Source: Trachythela sp. YZ-2020 (taxonomy: Eukaryota > Cnidaria > Anthozoa > Malacalcyonacea > Clavulariidae). From it: DNA of 64,000 nt. The stretch spans positions 1,116,001-1,180,000 of the forward strand of contig JADLSH010000254.1 in assembly GCA_016169945.1 (NCBI GenBank). Reading direction: 5' to 3'. The notes beneath the pieces are model-generated. The model had not been told where the DNA came from. It did not search any database and was given only the letters and a program-made list of their open reading frames with translations. Shown piece by piece: positions 35,717 through 46,998 of this stretch. Both the position numbers and the translations under genes were made by a program. Every line of letters starts with the position of its first letter. Positions within the stretch are counted from its first letter, which is position 1.

Positions 35717-36102
35717 AATGGTATTCATAAGCTTATGGATTCTAAATAACCTAGATCTCCAGTACAAACAATTATCAGTTAAAGGTAGTATGTAGCTTGT
35801 TTTTGTTCGTGAGGTTAGTTTTTTGAAAAACTTTTTTGCGAAACGTGTTTACATGGCGCATCTTTTCCAACGCATTTTCTTCACCATTATTACACAGAAC
35901 GTCATGAAATTACACCTACTTGTAGTCAATAGCCCCCTTGTTGTTTCCTCGCAAATAAAATTTATTGATGGATGTAAAAAGTTATTAAAAATCCGCCATT
36001 TCATCTTCAAAACAAAATCGCTCACTCCTCGCCCGCCATTTCGTTCGAATGCAAGGACACGACTCCTACCGTCATGCATAGCGGGCATCGCTATAAGGCA
36101 AA
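35717..36102 (-). repeat. Intact copy of the repeat that hosts the P-type transposon
   Basis: Complement of 21009-21380 joined directly to 14303-14353. 'ccgccatttcgttcgaatgc' at about 36036-36055 is the empty target: ATTCGAAC occurs once, with no insertion. This fixes the P-type element's boundaries independently. Confidence 0.8.
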
Positions 36103-36282
36103 ACCGTTTTAAAATCATGGCGCAGTCGAAGAAAAAGAGAACGTCGGGGATGTTCGACTTCGATAATGTGATTATTATTATTCAATTCGTCACAAATGTT
36201 CACAAAAGGCAATGATTTACATAACATATCACAAGACAACCTACGTGACTGGGATGTTGAACAGGAGTTTCGTCCCAATTAA

Positions 36283-39016
36283 AGTGCTTATGAACGCAAA
36301 ATGGGTTTTTATTGATTCGGATAGAACATAAAAAGTTAGTTAATAAGTTCTAGATTAGTTTTTGGCTTAGACTTTTAGTTTCGGAGATATAAAGGCTCAA
36401 AGTCGCTATTTTGGAAAAAAAGTAGCGTCTTCCGGGGGACTGGGTCCCAGGAACGTGTGTATTTATTTTTACTATAAAAACAATTACATTTGGATAAATC
36501 ATCTTGAAAAGTCGGCTATTTCTTGAGGAAAAAAACACATTTTTGAACTCAAACACATTTTTGACTGTGTAAAGTAACCCTTCTAGTGGTTTGCATCGTC
36601 AATCGTGGAATATAGACGAAGGAATGGATTTAAATGCGATTTCAAAGTCGATCGTGGAGACGACCATGACACTTGATGACAGTAACTTATGTCTATAAAT
36701 TCTGGGACATAGATGCCTCTTGCTTATAAAATTCTTTAGAAAGAAGAAATAAATGAACGAATGCAAGGGTTGGAATGGAACTTAAACCGTTTACTGCATT
36801 TTATAGTCTTCATGCCTTCATGGACATGGGAATCGGTTGCATTTCATTTCTACACCTGCTTTAAAGTTGGTTCTCACTTTAGCAAGGAAGCTTGTTTCCC
36901 TACAAATTTTACATTCAAATTTGCCCAAAATTTGGACATTTTCAAGAATAGTAACTGGTTAACTGCAACTGGCCAACCCACAATCTAATGAAATTGGCCC
37001 CCATGTATATTCTCACAGAACCTTTCATAGAAAGATTGGTTGGCAGATTGTCATCTTTGTCCATGTAACTGAAAGATGATCAATACACGGATATCATAAA
37101 CTGGATATATAGATATATATATATGACACTAAACATTAATTGCCACATAAATAGGCTTAGAATAATATTCATCTTTTGAGAATGTTTTAGTGGGGGAAAC
37201 ATATCTAATTTAATAAGCCATAAGGCCAGTATGTGATCTGTAAAACTTCATACTTTCTATTACAGTAGCTTTGCCTGTGTGGGCAGAGCAAACATGCTTC
37301 AACTTTCACATTAGATGTAAGATTTGTGGTGTGAGAGTGATGTTTGCTTTACTCATAGTGTACACACATCCAACTTTCTTGGCATGCCCACATAGCTGAT
37401 TTAAGTAACTCGGAAAGGTGCTTCTCTGTGCAGGTAAACCGACTTCCTCCCCATGGAGGAAAATGGATGTTGACCCCCTCCCCTACCAGATGTCCTTGCA
37501 CATTTTAGAAGTGGAATCTCCTTCCAGATGGGTAAAGTTCTTCCATAGTGGGAGTCTGGCTCTTTTCTAGGTAACCCATTACCCAAAAAGCAGCTAAAGT
37601 TTAGCCGATCCAATCAAGCGCAGTTAACCCATTAATTGGCAGTACTCTACCACTGATGAGTAAAATTTGCCAATTAATGGGTTAAGCCAATCCAATCGAT
37701 CAAGGGGCTGAGCTATTAAAAGTGAACTTGCCCCCAAGAGACAATAGTGTCACACTGCAACATATATTGATAAAGATGTTTAATAAATATTTAATTAAAA
37801 ATGTTAATTCATCTTTCACTGATGGTTCCAGTTTACTTCACTGATAATCTAGATGAAATCACAAACAAATAGTTTAATGGGCTATACAATGTTGAAGTGT
37901 ATCTCTCTATTTAGGGAATTTTCTGTTAGCCTCCCTAAGGTTCTTCAACATAGGTGGCTTATGGACCAAGGCCTAACCACAGAAATGCCTGATACTCAGG
38001 TTAAGGTGGTTCCACTAGTGGGACAGTGCAGCACTTGGTGATCAACTTTGTGCCAAATACATGTATCAATTAAACATATATCATCAGTATCTCACTGTCA
38101 TATAAAACATGTGACATTGACCACATGTGTAGGATAATACAAGACACTGAAAGTCCACATATAAAGTAGGCTGATGTCTAAAAGTAGAATGGCCTATTAA
38201 TTTATATTAGTTAAATACCATAAAGGCATTAAAGTTGTGATAATTTCCACATTGAAACATATATGATATATTATTCTATAACAGCAGTATGTAATCTCTC
38301 AGAGGTAGAAGCACTTCGATCGATTTGTGCGTCAACAAACACCGTTGTACACCGGACATGTCCGGCGCAGAACCTTTCATCCATACTGGCTTCAATGACA
38401 TTGTATACTAAGCAAATAATATGCACATTTAGGTGACATGATTCAACGTTAAATATCCAAAGTTCATACGCGCGAATAGACATCATTGCATTTGTTAAAA
38501 TCACAGCTTACCTGTATGTTGATTCCTGTCCTATGTTGAGACAACTGGGTACATTTGTCTTTGTTTATAGGTCGATAACTATGGCCTGTATTTGCCACCA
38601 AATGTCTCAGATCGATGAGTTTCGGTGCCCTCTTTTCTATCGGTTTAAAGCCGCAATAGGTGATTTATCATCCAAAAAAGGTGTCAGATAGCTAGATATA
38701 TTACTGTTGGTACTTTCTGTGTAAGATCACGCACAAACGAAACATCGTTTAGACAAAATATGCAAAAAAACACAAGATATCGATATCTTCGCCATATATT
38801 TCTTAGTTGTTTATCAAAGTTGGGTTCCTGGGATCCAGGCCCCTTGGTGATATTTTGGTCGCGCTACTTTTTTTCAGAAAATGGCAAAATTTGCCTGTTT
38901 GAGCCTTTATATCTCCGAAACTAAAAGTCTAAGCCAAAAACTAATCTAGAACTTGCTAACTAACTTTTTACGCCTTATCCGAATCAATAAAAACCCATTT
39001 TGCGTTCATAAGCACT
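36283..39016. mobile_element. TTAA-flanked DNA transposon (Kolobok/piggyBac-type target), ~2.7 kb
   Basis: Termini AGTGCTTATGAACGCAAAAT (36283) and its complement (ending 39016) extend as a ~175-bp inverted repeat (36283-36455 against 38825-39016), each bordered by TTAA (36279-36282, 39017-39020). TTAA is duplicated by Kolobok and piggyBac superfamilies; the AG start fits Kolobok better. The interior shows no intact transposase. Possible exon pieces near 36590-36700 and 37310-37345 (CKICG) are too short to assign. It contains a nested 60-bp foldback at 37624-37684. Confidence 0.6.
37624..37684. mobile_element. Tiny foldback MITE (AACCCATTAATTGGCA arms)
   Basis: 'ttaacccattaattggca' and 'tgccaattaatgggttaa' are perfect inverted arms around ~25 bp. 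Same family as the copy at 25107-25196. Confidence 0.6.
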
Positions 39017-39039
39017 TTAATACCTCACCCCTTATAGTT

Positions 39040-39437
39040 TATATAACTAGGCTCTTTCTCGGTGTAAGGACGAACGAAGGTCAAACAGTTAGCTTAACAA
39101 TAGGTTAACCCCTAATTATAATTAAATGTCACGGTTATCCACACACCGAGAAAGTTCCTGAAACCTCTTATAACCTTACTTTACAAAATATATACATCGA
39201 TACAAACATTTAGTACACATAAACTTAATATTAGCTACGATTACTAGGAAGTTTGTAAGTTTTTGACTTGCAACTATATAAGTTAATTAACCTTGCTCTA
39301 AACGAACATAAACTAAAGCATGTCTTTATCTCGGTGGGTAGACTGTTCCAAAGTTTAGCTGATCTGATGAAGTAAGAGTTTTTGAAGTAATCTTGATCGT
39401 GATGTCGAAGTTCGTAGAGGAGAAAAGAAACCTCCAT
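39040..39437 (-). mobile_element. 3' fragment of a non-LTR retrotransposon
   Basis: Minus-strand frame 39437-39231 ends DYFKNSYFIRSAKLWNSLP then TEIKTC...FRARL, the conserved C-terminal tail that follows RT in CR1/Jockey-like elements, followed by ~190 bp of 3' UTR-like sequence up to the TTAA element. 5' truncated. Confidence 0.6.
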
Positions 39438-40088
39438 GCTGTTCGTGAGCGGTTGAAAGCAGTGAACGAAGTTGACCTAGTGCGGTTGATGTCGGACGCG
39501 TGTGTGTTAATGGAAGACGAAGCTCTTCAGTTGTTAGCTTCAAAACTTTCAATTGAAGGACTGTTGAATCTACGCAACGCCGTTCAACACGTTCCAAAGA
39601 ATATTCCACGTGTTGTGAATGGCATCTCTTTGCGATCTACTTTTACGTTTAAAACTTTCAAGAGTTTGCCTTCACAACATGTCGATGGCGGATTTCCAGA
39701 TGTATTTAAAATTTATCGAAAGGTACTGCCCCATCTTTATCTCCGAGAAGAAAGCATCCGATCATCTGTGGAAACTTACACAAACGGAGGACTTGCCACA
39801 TAACAAATTCTTGACACCACCTGTAGCCAGATGCTTTCAGTGTCAGAAAGAGCTCACGATAAGAAATAATCCTTCGAAAGCTAAATTACTCACGTTAGAT
39901 GGACCCATACCATGCACAAAAATTACATTGGAATGTAGATGTTGTTCGCATGTTTATGCAATTATAGTGACGAATCAGGATCTCACTTTTACCCCAAGTC
40001 TGATCAATATAACATTGAGCTCATCGAAGTAAGCAATGTCACTTATTTTGACGTGAAACTATACAAGTGGTTTCCTTCGTTCAGGTGA
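39402..40088 (+). pseudogene. CxC5-type (KDZ transposase-associated) protein fragment
   Basis: Two overlapping frames form one decayed gene. 39402-39610 encodes a helical ERLKAVNEVDLVRLMSDAC segment. 39655-39990 encodes MADFQMYLKFIERYCPIF, then RCFQCQKELTIRNNPSKAK, LTLDGPIPC and CRCCSHVYA, a four-cysteine cluster with the spacing of the CxC5 cluster of KDZ transposases (family identity from memory). After a further shift, 39990-40085 encodes HFYPKSDQYNIELIEVSN up to a good donor (gtgagc at 40086). No KDZ catalytic domain follows. The 5' end overlaps the LINE fragment on the other strand, so the true start is uncertain. Confidence 0.5.
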
Positions 40089-40369
40089 GCAAACCTATAT
40101 TTATCGTAATTATTTGTATATTAGATATTTTAGCATGTTTAACATCAGCGCGGCGCTTAATCGATCGAAGCACTGTTAGACAGAATTGTTCGAGCTGAAA
40201 ACAAGTAAACAACTACAACATCTCAATCTTTAAATCAGCCTCGGACATTTATTATTTATATAACTCTCTTTCTCCAGAACTTTGGAAATGTGCAATTCCG
40301 TTGTAAAGGCAGATACAACTAGAATAATTTTTAAAAAGTGCAAATCACAAACATTAAAAATTTAAAGAG

Positions 40370-40755
40370 CACTTTGTCGAAGCAACAGTGTAAAAAATCC
40401 GGAATTATCCTTCCATAAATTTCCTCTGGATTCGAGCTTAAATTAAAGGAAATATGGCTAAATTTATTGGGAATACAAAGACAACCTTTAAAAAGCCACA
40501 AAGTGTGTTCCTTACACTTTCCCAGTGGAAAGAAATCCTTTGGTGCATTGCCAACTGTCCTTAAAATATCATGCAGACAAACTGTAAACAGTACCCAAGG
40601 CAGGGAACATATTTCAGAGAATGACACTACTGAAACAACCCAGTTGGAACAACAAACAACTGGCGGCATAGAGGCACAAGAGTCAATCAATGAAAAATTA
40701 AAAACTGAACATGCAGCTTTAAGAAGAAAATATGACGAGTTATCATCTAAATAAT
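40370..40755 (+). pseudogene. THAP-domain fragment with coiled-coil tail
   Basis: CRSNSVKNPELSFHKFPLDS (to about 40438), a frameshift, then KEIWLNLLGIQ, VCSLHF and ALPTVL match the second half of a THAP zinc finger (C2CH plus AVPTxF-like end). It is followed by a Thr/Gln/Glu-rich linker and a short coiled coil (NEKLKTEHAALRRKYDELSSK) ending TAA. The N-terminal Cys pair is not clear. Probably debris of another THAP transposon. Confidence 0.55.
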
Positions 40756-40964
40756 GTTGGCTCTGCAGAATCATATAACAAGCAGTTTGGACTTGCAGCA
40801 AGCCATGGAGCTTCTGTGTTAATAATTAACCCACACTGAATACATGCAGTCATTATCAGTTCATCGAAATTATTTTGCTCCAAATATTTTTCAATGGCAG
40901 TCTGCTCATTACTGTTGCCCCACTGACATGCTTCTGGGGGCTTTGTAACATTACTTGCTGGCAA
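40743..40964 (-). pseudogene. YqaJ-like nuclease domain fragment, catalytic Asp lost
   Basis: Minus-strand frame encodes ACQWGNSNEQTAIEKYLEQ then CGLIINTEAPWLAASPNCLLYD, matching the start of the YqaJ viral-recombinase/exonuclease fold found in many metazoan transposon proteins. The family's ASPDG motif reads ASPNC, so the metal-binding Asp is gone. Stops follow. Upstream, a possible acceptor (gtttgccag) precedes it. It overlaps the THAP fragment tail on the opposite strand by a few bases. Confidence 0.55.
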
Positions 40965-41054
40965 ACGTTCAACCTTAATTTCAATCGGGTGAGATGCAGA
41001 AAAAAAACATCTTGTAGTTTACCTATGCAGAAAAAGTCTTAGTTCAAGTTTTCA

Positions 41055-41135
41055 TTGTATAACAATGGCCAACCTGTGGACCAACAAGGGATGACCTTTA
41101 CTAGCTTCTCTAGAGAGAGCAGTTTAGAAAAGATT
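41055..41135 (+). repeat. Outlying diverged unit of the ABHD6-intron minisatellite
   Basis: 'tggaccaacaagggatgacc' followed by 'ctctagagagagcagttta' matches the repeat unit at 57.8-58.6 kb ('ggaccaataagggatgaccc', 'cctctaggaagaacagttta'). Confidence 0.5.
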
Positions 41136-41515
41136 ATAAGTGAAGCAGGATTTTTTAACTCATATTTTTTAATAAAGCGTTTTCACGGAATGAATGACAA
41201 CTCCTTAAAAGTGAAGATTATGATTATTAAAAACTATTTTTACAAAAATGTTTAACAATACAAAAATTAACTAATAACTACCTAGAATATCTGTGGTGTA
41301 TTTTCCTGAACTAAGTAAAAAAACTTCTAGAAAATAGAACGTTACGTGTATAAAATGAATTTCCAAAATAATTTACATGAAACACATTTATCTTGCAAAA
41401 TTGTTACAAAAATATATACAATGCTCTTTTTTTCAAAAACTAATTCTCTGACCGCTAGAAAATGTAGCCCATATAAATCACTAACTGTTCATATCTTAGT
41501 CATATTTGTACACGT

Positions 41516-43060
41516 TTAGAAGTTTAAGTCGAATTCCAGCTTATGTGATGTGCTCTGTTTTGTGCTTGCCATTACACCACTTTTCTGGTATTCTCCGACG
41601 CGTTTCTCGAAAAAGTTCGTTTTCCCAGAAAGGGAGATAAGTTCCATGAAATCAAATGGATTTTCAGACTTGTAGACCTAAATTAAGAAGAAAACGATTG
41701 TTAATTGCTTTCTGGAAAATATCATGATAAAGTCTAATTATGCAAAGGCCTTTTACATTATATATGATTACCATATGATTTCGTAAATAGGCAGGGATGG
41801 ATCCAGCTTGATAATAGAGGGTGCTACTAAGCGCTTGGTCATGAAGCAGCAGGTGGTCGTCAACCGAAGGAAGAAAGGAAGGACCCTCACCCCCCTTGGG
41901 TCAAGGGGGGGGTTATCTTGTCAATGGCCCAATATTATATTTATTTGTTTTATTTTTTGTTTAAAATGTCAAAATTTGAATTTGATTTTTGGATGGCAGG
42001 AATTGCACCTCCTGCACCCCCTTGGCCAAGGAGGTGTGCCTAGTAAATCCATCCATCCTCCAAATAAAATGGTCTGAAGCCAAAACCTCGAGAAAATGAT
42101 GCGCTTTCGTACAAGCCACAATTTAGGGACATTTAGTATTCCATTTGCCTCGTTCTTTTAAAACCTCAACCCCTAAATCACGACCGGTTTCTGTGCACTT
42201 TCCATAAGGGTGCATTAAGATTTTGGCATGGCAAAAACCACACCCTATGACCTAACCAAGATCACACCACCACCACTGAACTCTATATTTTAACCATCAT
42301 AAGGCATTAGACAAAATAACATGAAAGGGAATATTCCACTTCATGACTGGGTGCATTTAAATATTAAATGGCAAGTTACCTTTGAATAACCAAGGGCAAC
42401 CAAGAGTCTATCAGCAACAAACTGGATATATATTTTCATCAGTTCATCATTCATTCCAATTAGCCGAACTGGTAAAGCATCTGTAAGAAATTCTTGTTCT
42501 ATTCTGACCGCATCCATTATGATATTTTTAACTTTTTCTTCTGATGGTTTGTTCTTTAAATGTTTGTACATCAAACATGCAAAGTCGCAATGTAAACCCT
42601 AATATGAATAAAGAAGAAAAATTGTTATCCATTCTCCTTTTCACATATCAATTTGGTAGGTGGTATTTGATAGTACCACGTGAGCATGGACAGACACTAC
42701 TTCATTGCATTGTACTACAACAAATCAATGATTTTAGCATATCAAAAATTTTGGTATATCGAACAGCCCTAATTTGATCACTCCCAAAAGGTACTCAAGC
42801 ACTTGACAAGATCTGACTGGACTCAAGGAATGACTGTAATATTCTAAACTCACTCGAAAAAAGCATAACAGCAAAAACATATATACCTCATCTCTGCTGA
42901 TAAGCTCGTTTGAAAAAGTAAAGCTTACAAGTCTAACACTTTGTCAGGGTTGATCCAATCCAAAGCCCAGTCAGCCTTCTTCTTAACACACGGAACTGTT
43001 TGTTTACTTGAGCGTCTAGTATGTTGTATGCTCCAAAGAAGAGTAAAGAAACTTTCTGTT
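41516..43060 (-). pseudogene. RRM2: Ribonucleotide reductase small subunit (R2), 3' exons with internal deletion
   Basis: Exons in transcript order: a segment at about 43000-42929 (PCVKKKADWALDWINPDK), 42923-42887 (LTFSNELISRDE), 42598-42380 ([17 protein letters not shown]... to [12 protein letters not shown]) and 41677-41516 ([19 protein letters not shown]... to the C-terminal DLNF and TAA). These match class I RNR R2, which holds the diiron-tyrosyl radical and makes deoxyribonucleotides with R1 in the cytosol. Between the first two segments about 30 residues are missing, including the VEGIFFSG block with a metal-ligand Glu; the two pieces lie ~10 bp apart with a stop between. The last two introns keep GT-AG sites and the downstream frame is intact. 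No earlier R2 exons were seen to the right. Most likely a partial, inactive copy; a lineage-specific variant is less likely. Confidence 0.75.
41792..42060. mobile_element. hAT-like MITE, CAGGGATGGATCC family (copy 1)
   Basis: Starts CAGGGATGGATCCAGC and ends near AATCCATCCATCCTC. The interior ('ggtcatgaagcagcaggtgg', 'cctccttggccaaggggg'-type words) matches the element at 57010-57306 in opposite orientation. Target duplication degraded. Confidence 0.55.
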
Positions 43061-43176
43061 ACATACCCTGAACCAACTTTATAATATTAAATATCTATAT
43101 ATTTATATTTCTACTGACCGAGGCCCAAAAAGCTGTCAGTCAGCCCCTGAACATTAGAGACACTGGCAGATATAAC

Positions 43177-43777
43177 CAGGGGCGCACATTCCACAAAAGT
43201 TTGGGGGGGTGTCCATTGTCCAGGGACAGACTCTTGATATTTGTTTAACCATCAAGACATGTAGTATATACAAATTAATGTAAAAATAGGTGTAGTGCCA
43301 CTGTGTTAAAGTTAGGAGGGGGGGGGGGGGGCTGCTCCCACGAGGTGCCACCATGGTTGGCGCCAAACGGGGAAATTTTGAGTGTAGAACGACGGAAGTG
43401 GCATTTTCAGAGTCTTCTCTACCTCTTTCGTTATAGACTCTTTCATAGAATACTGACACGGAAATAGAATGCACAAAGCAGCAGGGCAAAAGAGGTTTTG
43501 CTCAGTCGTGTATGGCTATTTTTAATTAATCTTACATTTGAGTATATTGCCCTAAGAGGAAAATATATCTCTGGGTTTTGCAGAGTTGTTTTAGTTGATT
43601 TCTCTTATTGACAATTTCTGTATCGTTTAATATACGTTTTTTAGACAGGCTGTTTCGGACCAACTCCTGCTCAGACCGAATGAAGTAGTGTAATTTTACA
43701 ATTTGGGACTGACTTTTCTGAAAAATTCACAAATTATGGGGGGTGTCACCCCCCCCCCCCCCTAATGTGTGCCCCTG
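43177..43777. mobile_element. hAT MITE, CAGGGGCGCACATT family (copy 1)
   Basis: Ends CAGGGGCGCACATT and AATGTGTGCCCCTG, bracketed by the perfect 8-bp duplication GATATAAC (43169-43176, 43778-43785). It has G/C runs of 7-14 just inside both ends and no coding capacity. Sister of 48337-49019. Confidence 0.9.
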
Positions 43778-44042
43778 GATATAACTGCCAGTGTCTTTTG
43801 TTAACCCATTAGCTGTCAATGCACCCTACTCCACTTGTCAGTGGTAGGGTCAGTAGCGTAGCCAGCCCGCCGATTTAGTCCCGCTATGCAAATTTGTTCG
43901 TGTTCATTGACGGTGAAAACATTCAAATTCTAAAGAAATGAATAATGATGATTTGAAATTTGCACAGTAAGCCAATTGGCGTGTCATTACGCCACTCTAC
44001 TAGATAAGCTAAGTTTGAAATTGTAATTAATTTCTTATTTTA

Positions 44043-45591
44043 AGTTTTGGACGCTCTCTGGTTAATATATTTATTCTACGAGCTTTTGACTGCCATTCTG
44101 CAGTCTTTGACGGGTAATATTAAGAATGATTGAAAAACCTGCTTACAAAACAGAATGACATATAGAAACAAAATGATAGAGTGACATATAACCATAGAAA
44201 TAATAGATATCTATTAGTTCTATGCATATAACTGAAAGTTCCACCTACATATAAATGAGCAGTTTTGTTTTTTTTAGAAGAAATCTGTATTGTTCAGGCA
44301 AATGTTGGGTGGCAAAGCTGTTATTCGTTAATAATGAATTCTTCCAGTATACTTGCCTAAGTTTTGTAAACAACTACATTACAAGAATCAAATCCTTCAA
44401 ACGAGGATATTAATATCTCCTACAGCATTGTAAACGAATTAAAAGATCTGTGTAAAGGCCGCTGCATCGAATGGCACTGCATTTCGTCATAACTATTAGT
44501 TTTATATCCTTGGAATTATTAAAATAAGCTTTCTTGCATATTATCTACAGACTCCAGATATAAAGATTAAAGATGCCGTCATGTGGCACAGAATCGTCTT
44601 GCTGTAGCTGTTTACCAACTAATTGTTCGATAACGCTTATACTTATATACCACTCGTTTATACACTGTTTAATTTAAATATATTTAATACTCAATGCAAT
44701 ACGATCACATATTTTTGATTGATACAAACGAGACAACGAGTGTATCAATTTTGTTGACTATAAATAGGTTGTAAAAATTTCGCACATAAAGCTTGAATTA
44801 TTTTTACAAACTGAATTTTGCATACAATCTAACTTTGGGTCATTATTCATAAATAAATGAAAAAGAACTCTGCCCAATGTACTCACCATAACAATATGTC
44901 ACATGACCAGACGGTAACAAGGTTTTGCTGGAGCAACTGTTAAGGTCTGATTCCACGAGTGTTTTTCTCAACGAAATGCACTAAATGAATTGACGCATGC
45001 GCAGAAAACATTTTGCTTCACCTTTGAGTAGAAGTTAGTTCTACTCGCTGCCAAAGCGAAGAAAGTGGGGAAATTGAATAGAATCACTGATGTGCAGCCA
45101 TCCGTATTCTGCAGACACAATTTCTCGCGAATAATTTTGCTGAGGAATCAGGCCCTAAGGGGGGCGTGACAGAAGTGAAACCCTCAGAAACGGGTTGTGC
45201 TTAGAGCTGTTTGATTGATAGAAAAATATTTTCATTTGATCAAAATGATCACATGACTTGATCTTTTCCATTGTTTTGATTAACACTTTTGTCAAAATGT
45301 CAGTCAAGGTTTTGTCTTCTGAATTTCAATGTTTTGAATTTTATCGAATATTGCAATGCACCTTGGAATTTTAAAAATCTTGGAAAAGTAGTTCTTCCGA
45401 AACAAAGACTGGAGTTGTTCGTTTTCGTGTATAATAATTATAAATATTTTTCTATCAATCAAACAGCTCTAGGCATTTTGTTTCTCATATCCTGCTCTCG
45501 GCACTTTAAGTGATTTCAGTAATATTGCAGACTGGCAGTTGAAAGCTAATAGAATAAATAAAATATATTAAACCAGACAGCGTCCAAAACT
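44043..45591. mobile_element. Element with ~70-bp inverted ends, TTA flanks (PIF/Harbinger-like)
   Basis: 'agttttggacgctctctggt' at 44043 and its near-complement ending 45591 ('accagacagcgtccaaaact') continue inward over about 70 bp. TTA lies outside both ends. A TTA/TAA target suggests PIF/Harbinger, but no transposase is seen. It contains a nested foldback at 45200-45471 ('agagctgtttgattgataga' arms) and a possible one at 44939-45159 ('aaggtctgattcc'). Confidence 0.5.
45200..45471. mobile_element. Nested foldback MITE
   Basis: 29-bp perfect inverted arms beginning AGAGCTGTTTGATTGATAG at 45200 and closing at 45471. Interior AT-rich, non-coding. Confidence 0.6.
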
Positions 45592-45650
45592 TTATATGAA
45601 TCATCCTGGTTCGTTTCAAACATCTTTAAATTATTTTTTTATTGCTGCAG

Positions 45651-45732
45651 TTTAGATGATATCCTTGGTGGTGGTTTATATTTTGGAGAGTTGACCGAGA
45701 TCTACGGCCCACCAGGTGTTGGTAAAACACAG
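45651..45732 (+). CDS. RAD51 paralogue Walker A exon (isolated)
   Basis: After a strong acceptor (ttttttattgctgcag) 82 nt encode LDDILGGGLYFGELTEI then YGPPGVGKTQ and end at a donor (gtacag). GPPGVGKT is the Walker A (P-loop) of RecA/RAD51 ATPases. The GLYxGE-TEI context is closest to RAD51D, while LDDILGGG also recalls RAD51C. These proteins act in homologous recombination in the nucleus. The exon begins in phase 2. I could not find the preceding N-terminal exons or the following Walker B exons in the window, so this may be one exon of a gene with very long introns or a stranded remnant. Confidence 0.6.
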
Positions 45733-46401
45733 GTACAGATATACAATGTTGGCATTATGTCTCTTGTTAATGAAGCAAACCTGAGAGCGAAATGCACAGT
45801 GAAACAATAGATCAGTTCCACCCTATTCCATATTACAGCTGATCTATTCTTTACTACTGCACACTATAGCCTATATTAAATCACTGTACTGAAGGCTAGA
45901 TCAAAAGTGCCCATGTCATAAAATGAGACTTTGCATTTTTGAAATCTATGGTTTAAATAAGTAAGTAAGTTCTAAAACAGAATTGAAATCGGAATTATAG
46001 TTTAAAAGTTATTGTCGTTTAAACATTGAATTTCGTGTTGTGAAAAATCTGAAAACCGCGCAAAAGAGACTGGTACGAAATTGTGCGTACGACGTCACAA
46101 TAGGAACTCGTCCAACTGAACAATATAGAAAACACTATTACGTGTACTATCTTATAGAAGGCAACAGTGCAAATAAAATCGCGAAACTGAAAAAATGCCG
46201 AATAGATGTGTAGTATGAGGTTGATCCTAGGTTGATCTTGTAACAGATACAAAGAAAGGCATTTCACTTCATTTTATACCATTTGCTGGAGCAAGTTTAT
46301 AACAATAAAAGCAAAATACGATACAATGTCAATGATTATAAAATAATTAAAAAAGTACATACAATATTTTATTGTATTTTGTCTTTTTGATATATTTTGT
46401 G
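45733..46401. other. No recognisable gene
   Basis: Would be intron if the RAD51-like exon is live. The 82-codon minus-strand ORF 46019-46267 has no motif. Confidence 0.4.
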
Positions 46402-46998
46402 TAGGGGTGCACCGGATAGTACTTTTTACTATCCGGCCGGATATGCCGGTATCCGGCCGGATATTGCCGGTATCTTTTTACTATCCGGCCGGATATGCCG
46501 GTATCCGGCCGGATATTTGATTATTTTCTTATTCAAGACTCGGGCCTCCTTTTCAGGTTGAATAAGGGTGTGCATCAATGCAGGCAATGAAGGCAATGAT
46601 GCCCGAATGATGCCCAATGATGAACAATGCACTACTTCATGTTAGGACTATATAGAGGTTCATATATAATATGCTGTTTGTCATGAAGTATTGAAGTATC
46701 AATATAGTGACCGCTGGCCAACATTTTTGGCTTTGCTATAATAGAAATACTGGAACAGTAAACCAATTTATATAATATATTTCTTTTGTTTGTTGTATTG
46801 ATGTCCAACTGTTTTCTTTTCATAGCATATTTATTGATATTTTTTCCGTTTTTAAGTTGAAACAAAATTAATACGCCTTGAAAAAAATATCCGGTATCCG
46901 GGCCGGATATTAAAAATATCCGGCCGGATACCGGATAGTCGGATTATCTCATTATCCGGCCGGATATCCGGCCGGATATGATATCCGGTGCACCCCTA
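46402..46998. mobile_element. hAT element with CCGGCCGGATAT subterminal arrays
   Basis: Termini TAGGGGTGCACCGGATA and its partner TATCCGGTGCACCCCTA, with the perfect 8-bp duplication ATTTTGTG (46394-46401, 46999-47006). Both subterminal regions are packed with TATCCGGCCGGATAT-type palindromes (46429-46515 and 46885-46990), likely transposase-binding clusters. The interior is AT-rich with no transposase. Confidence 0.88.
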
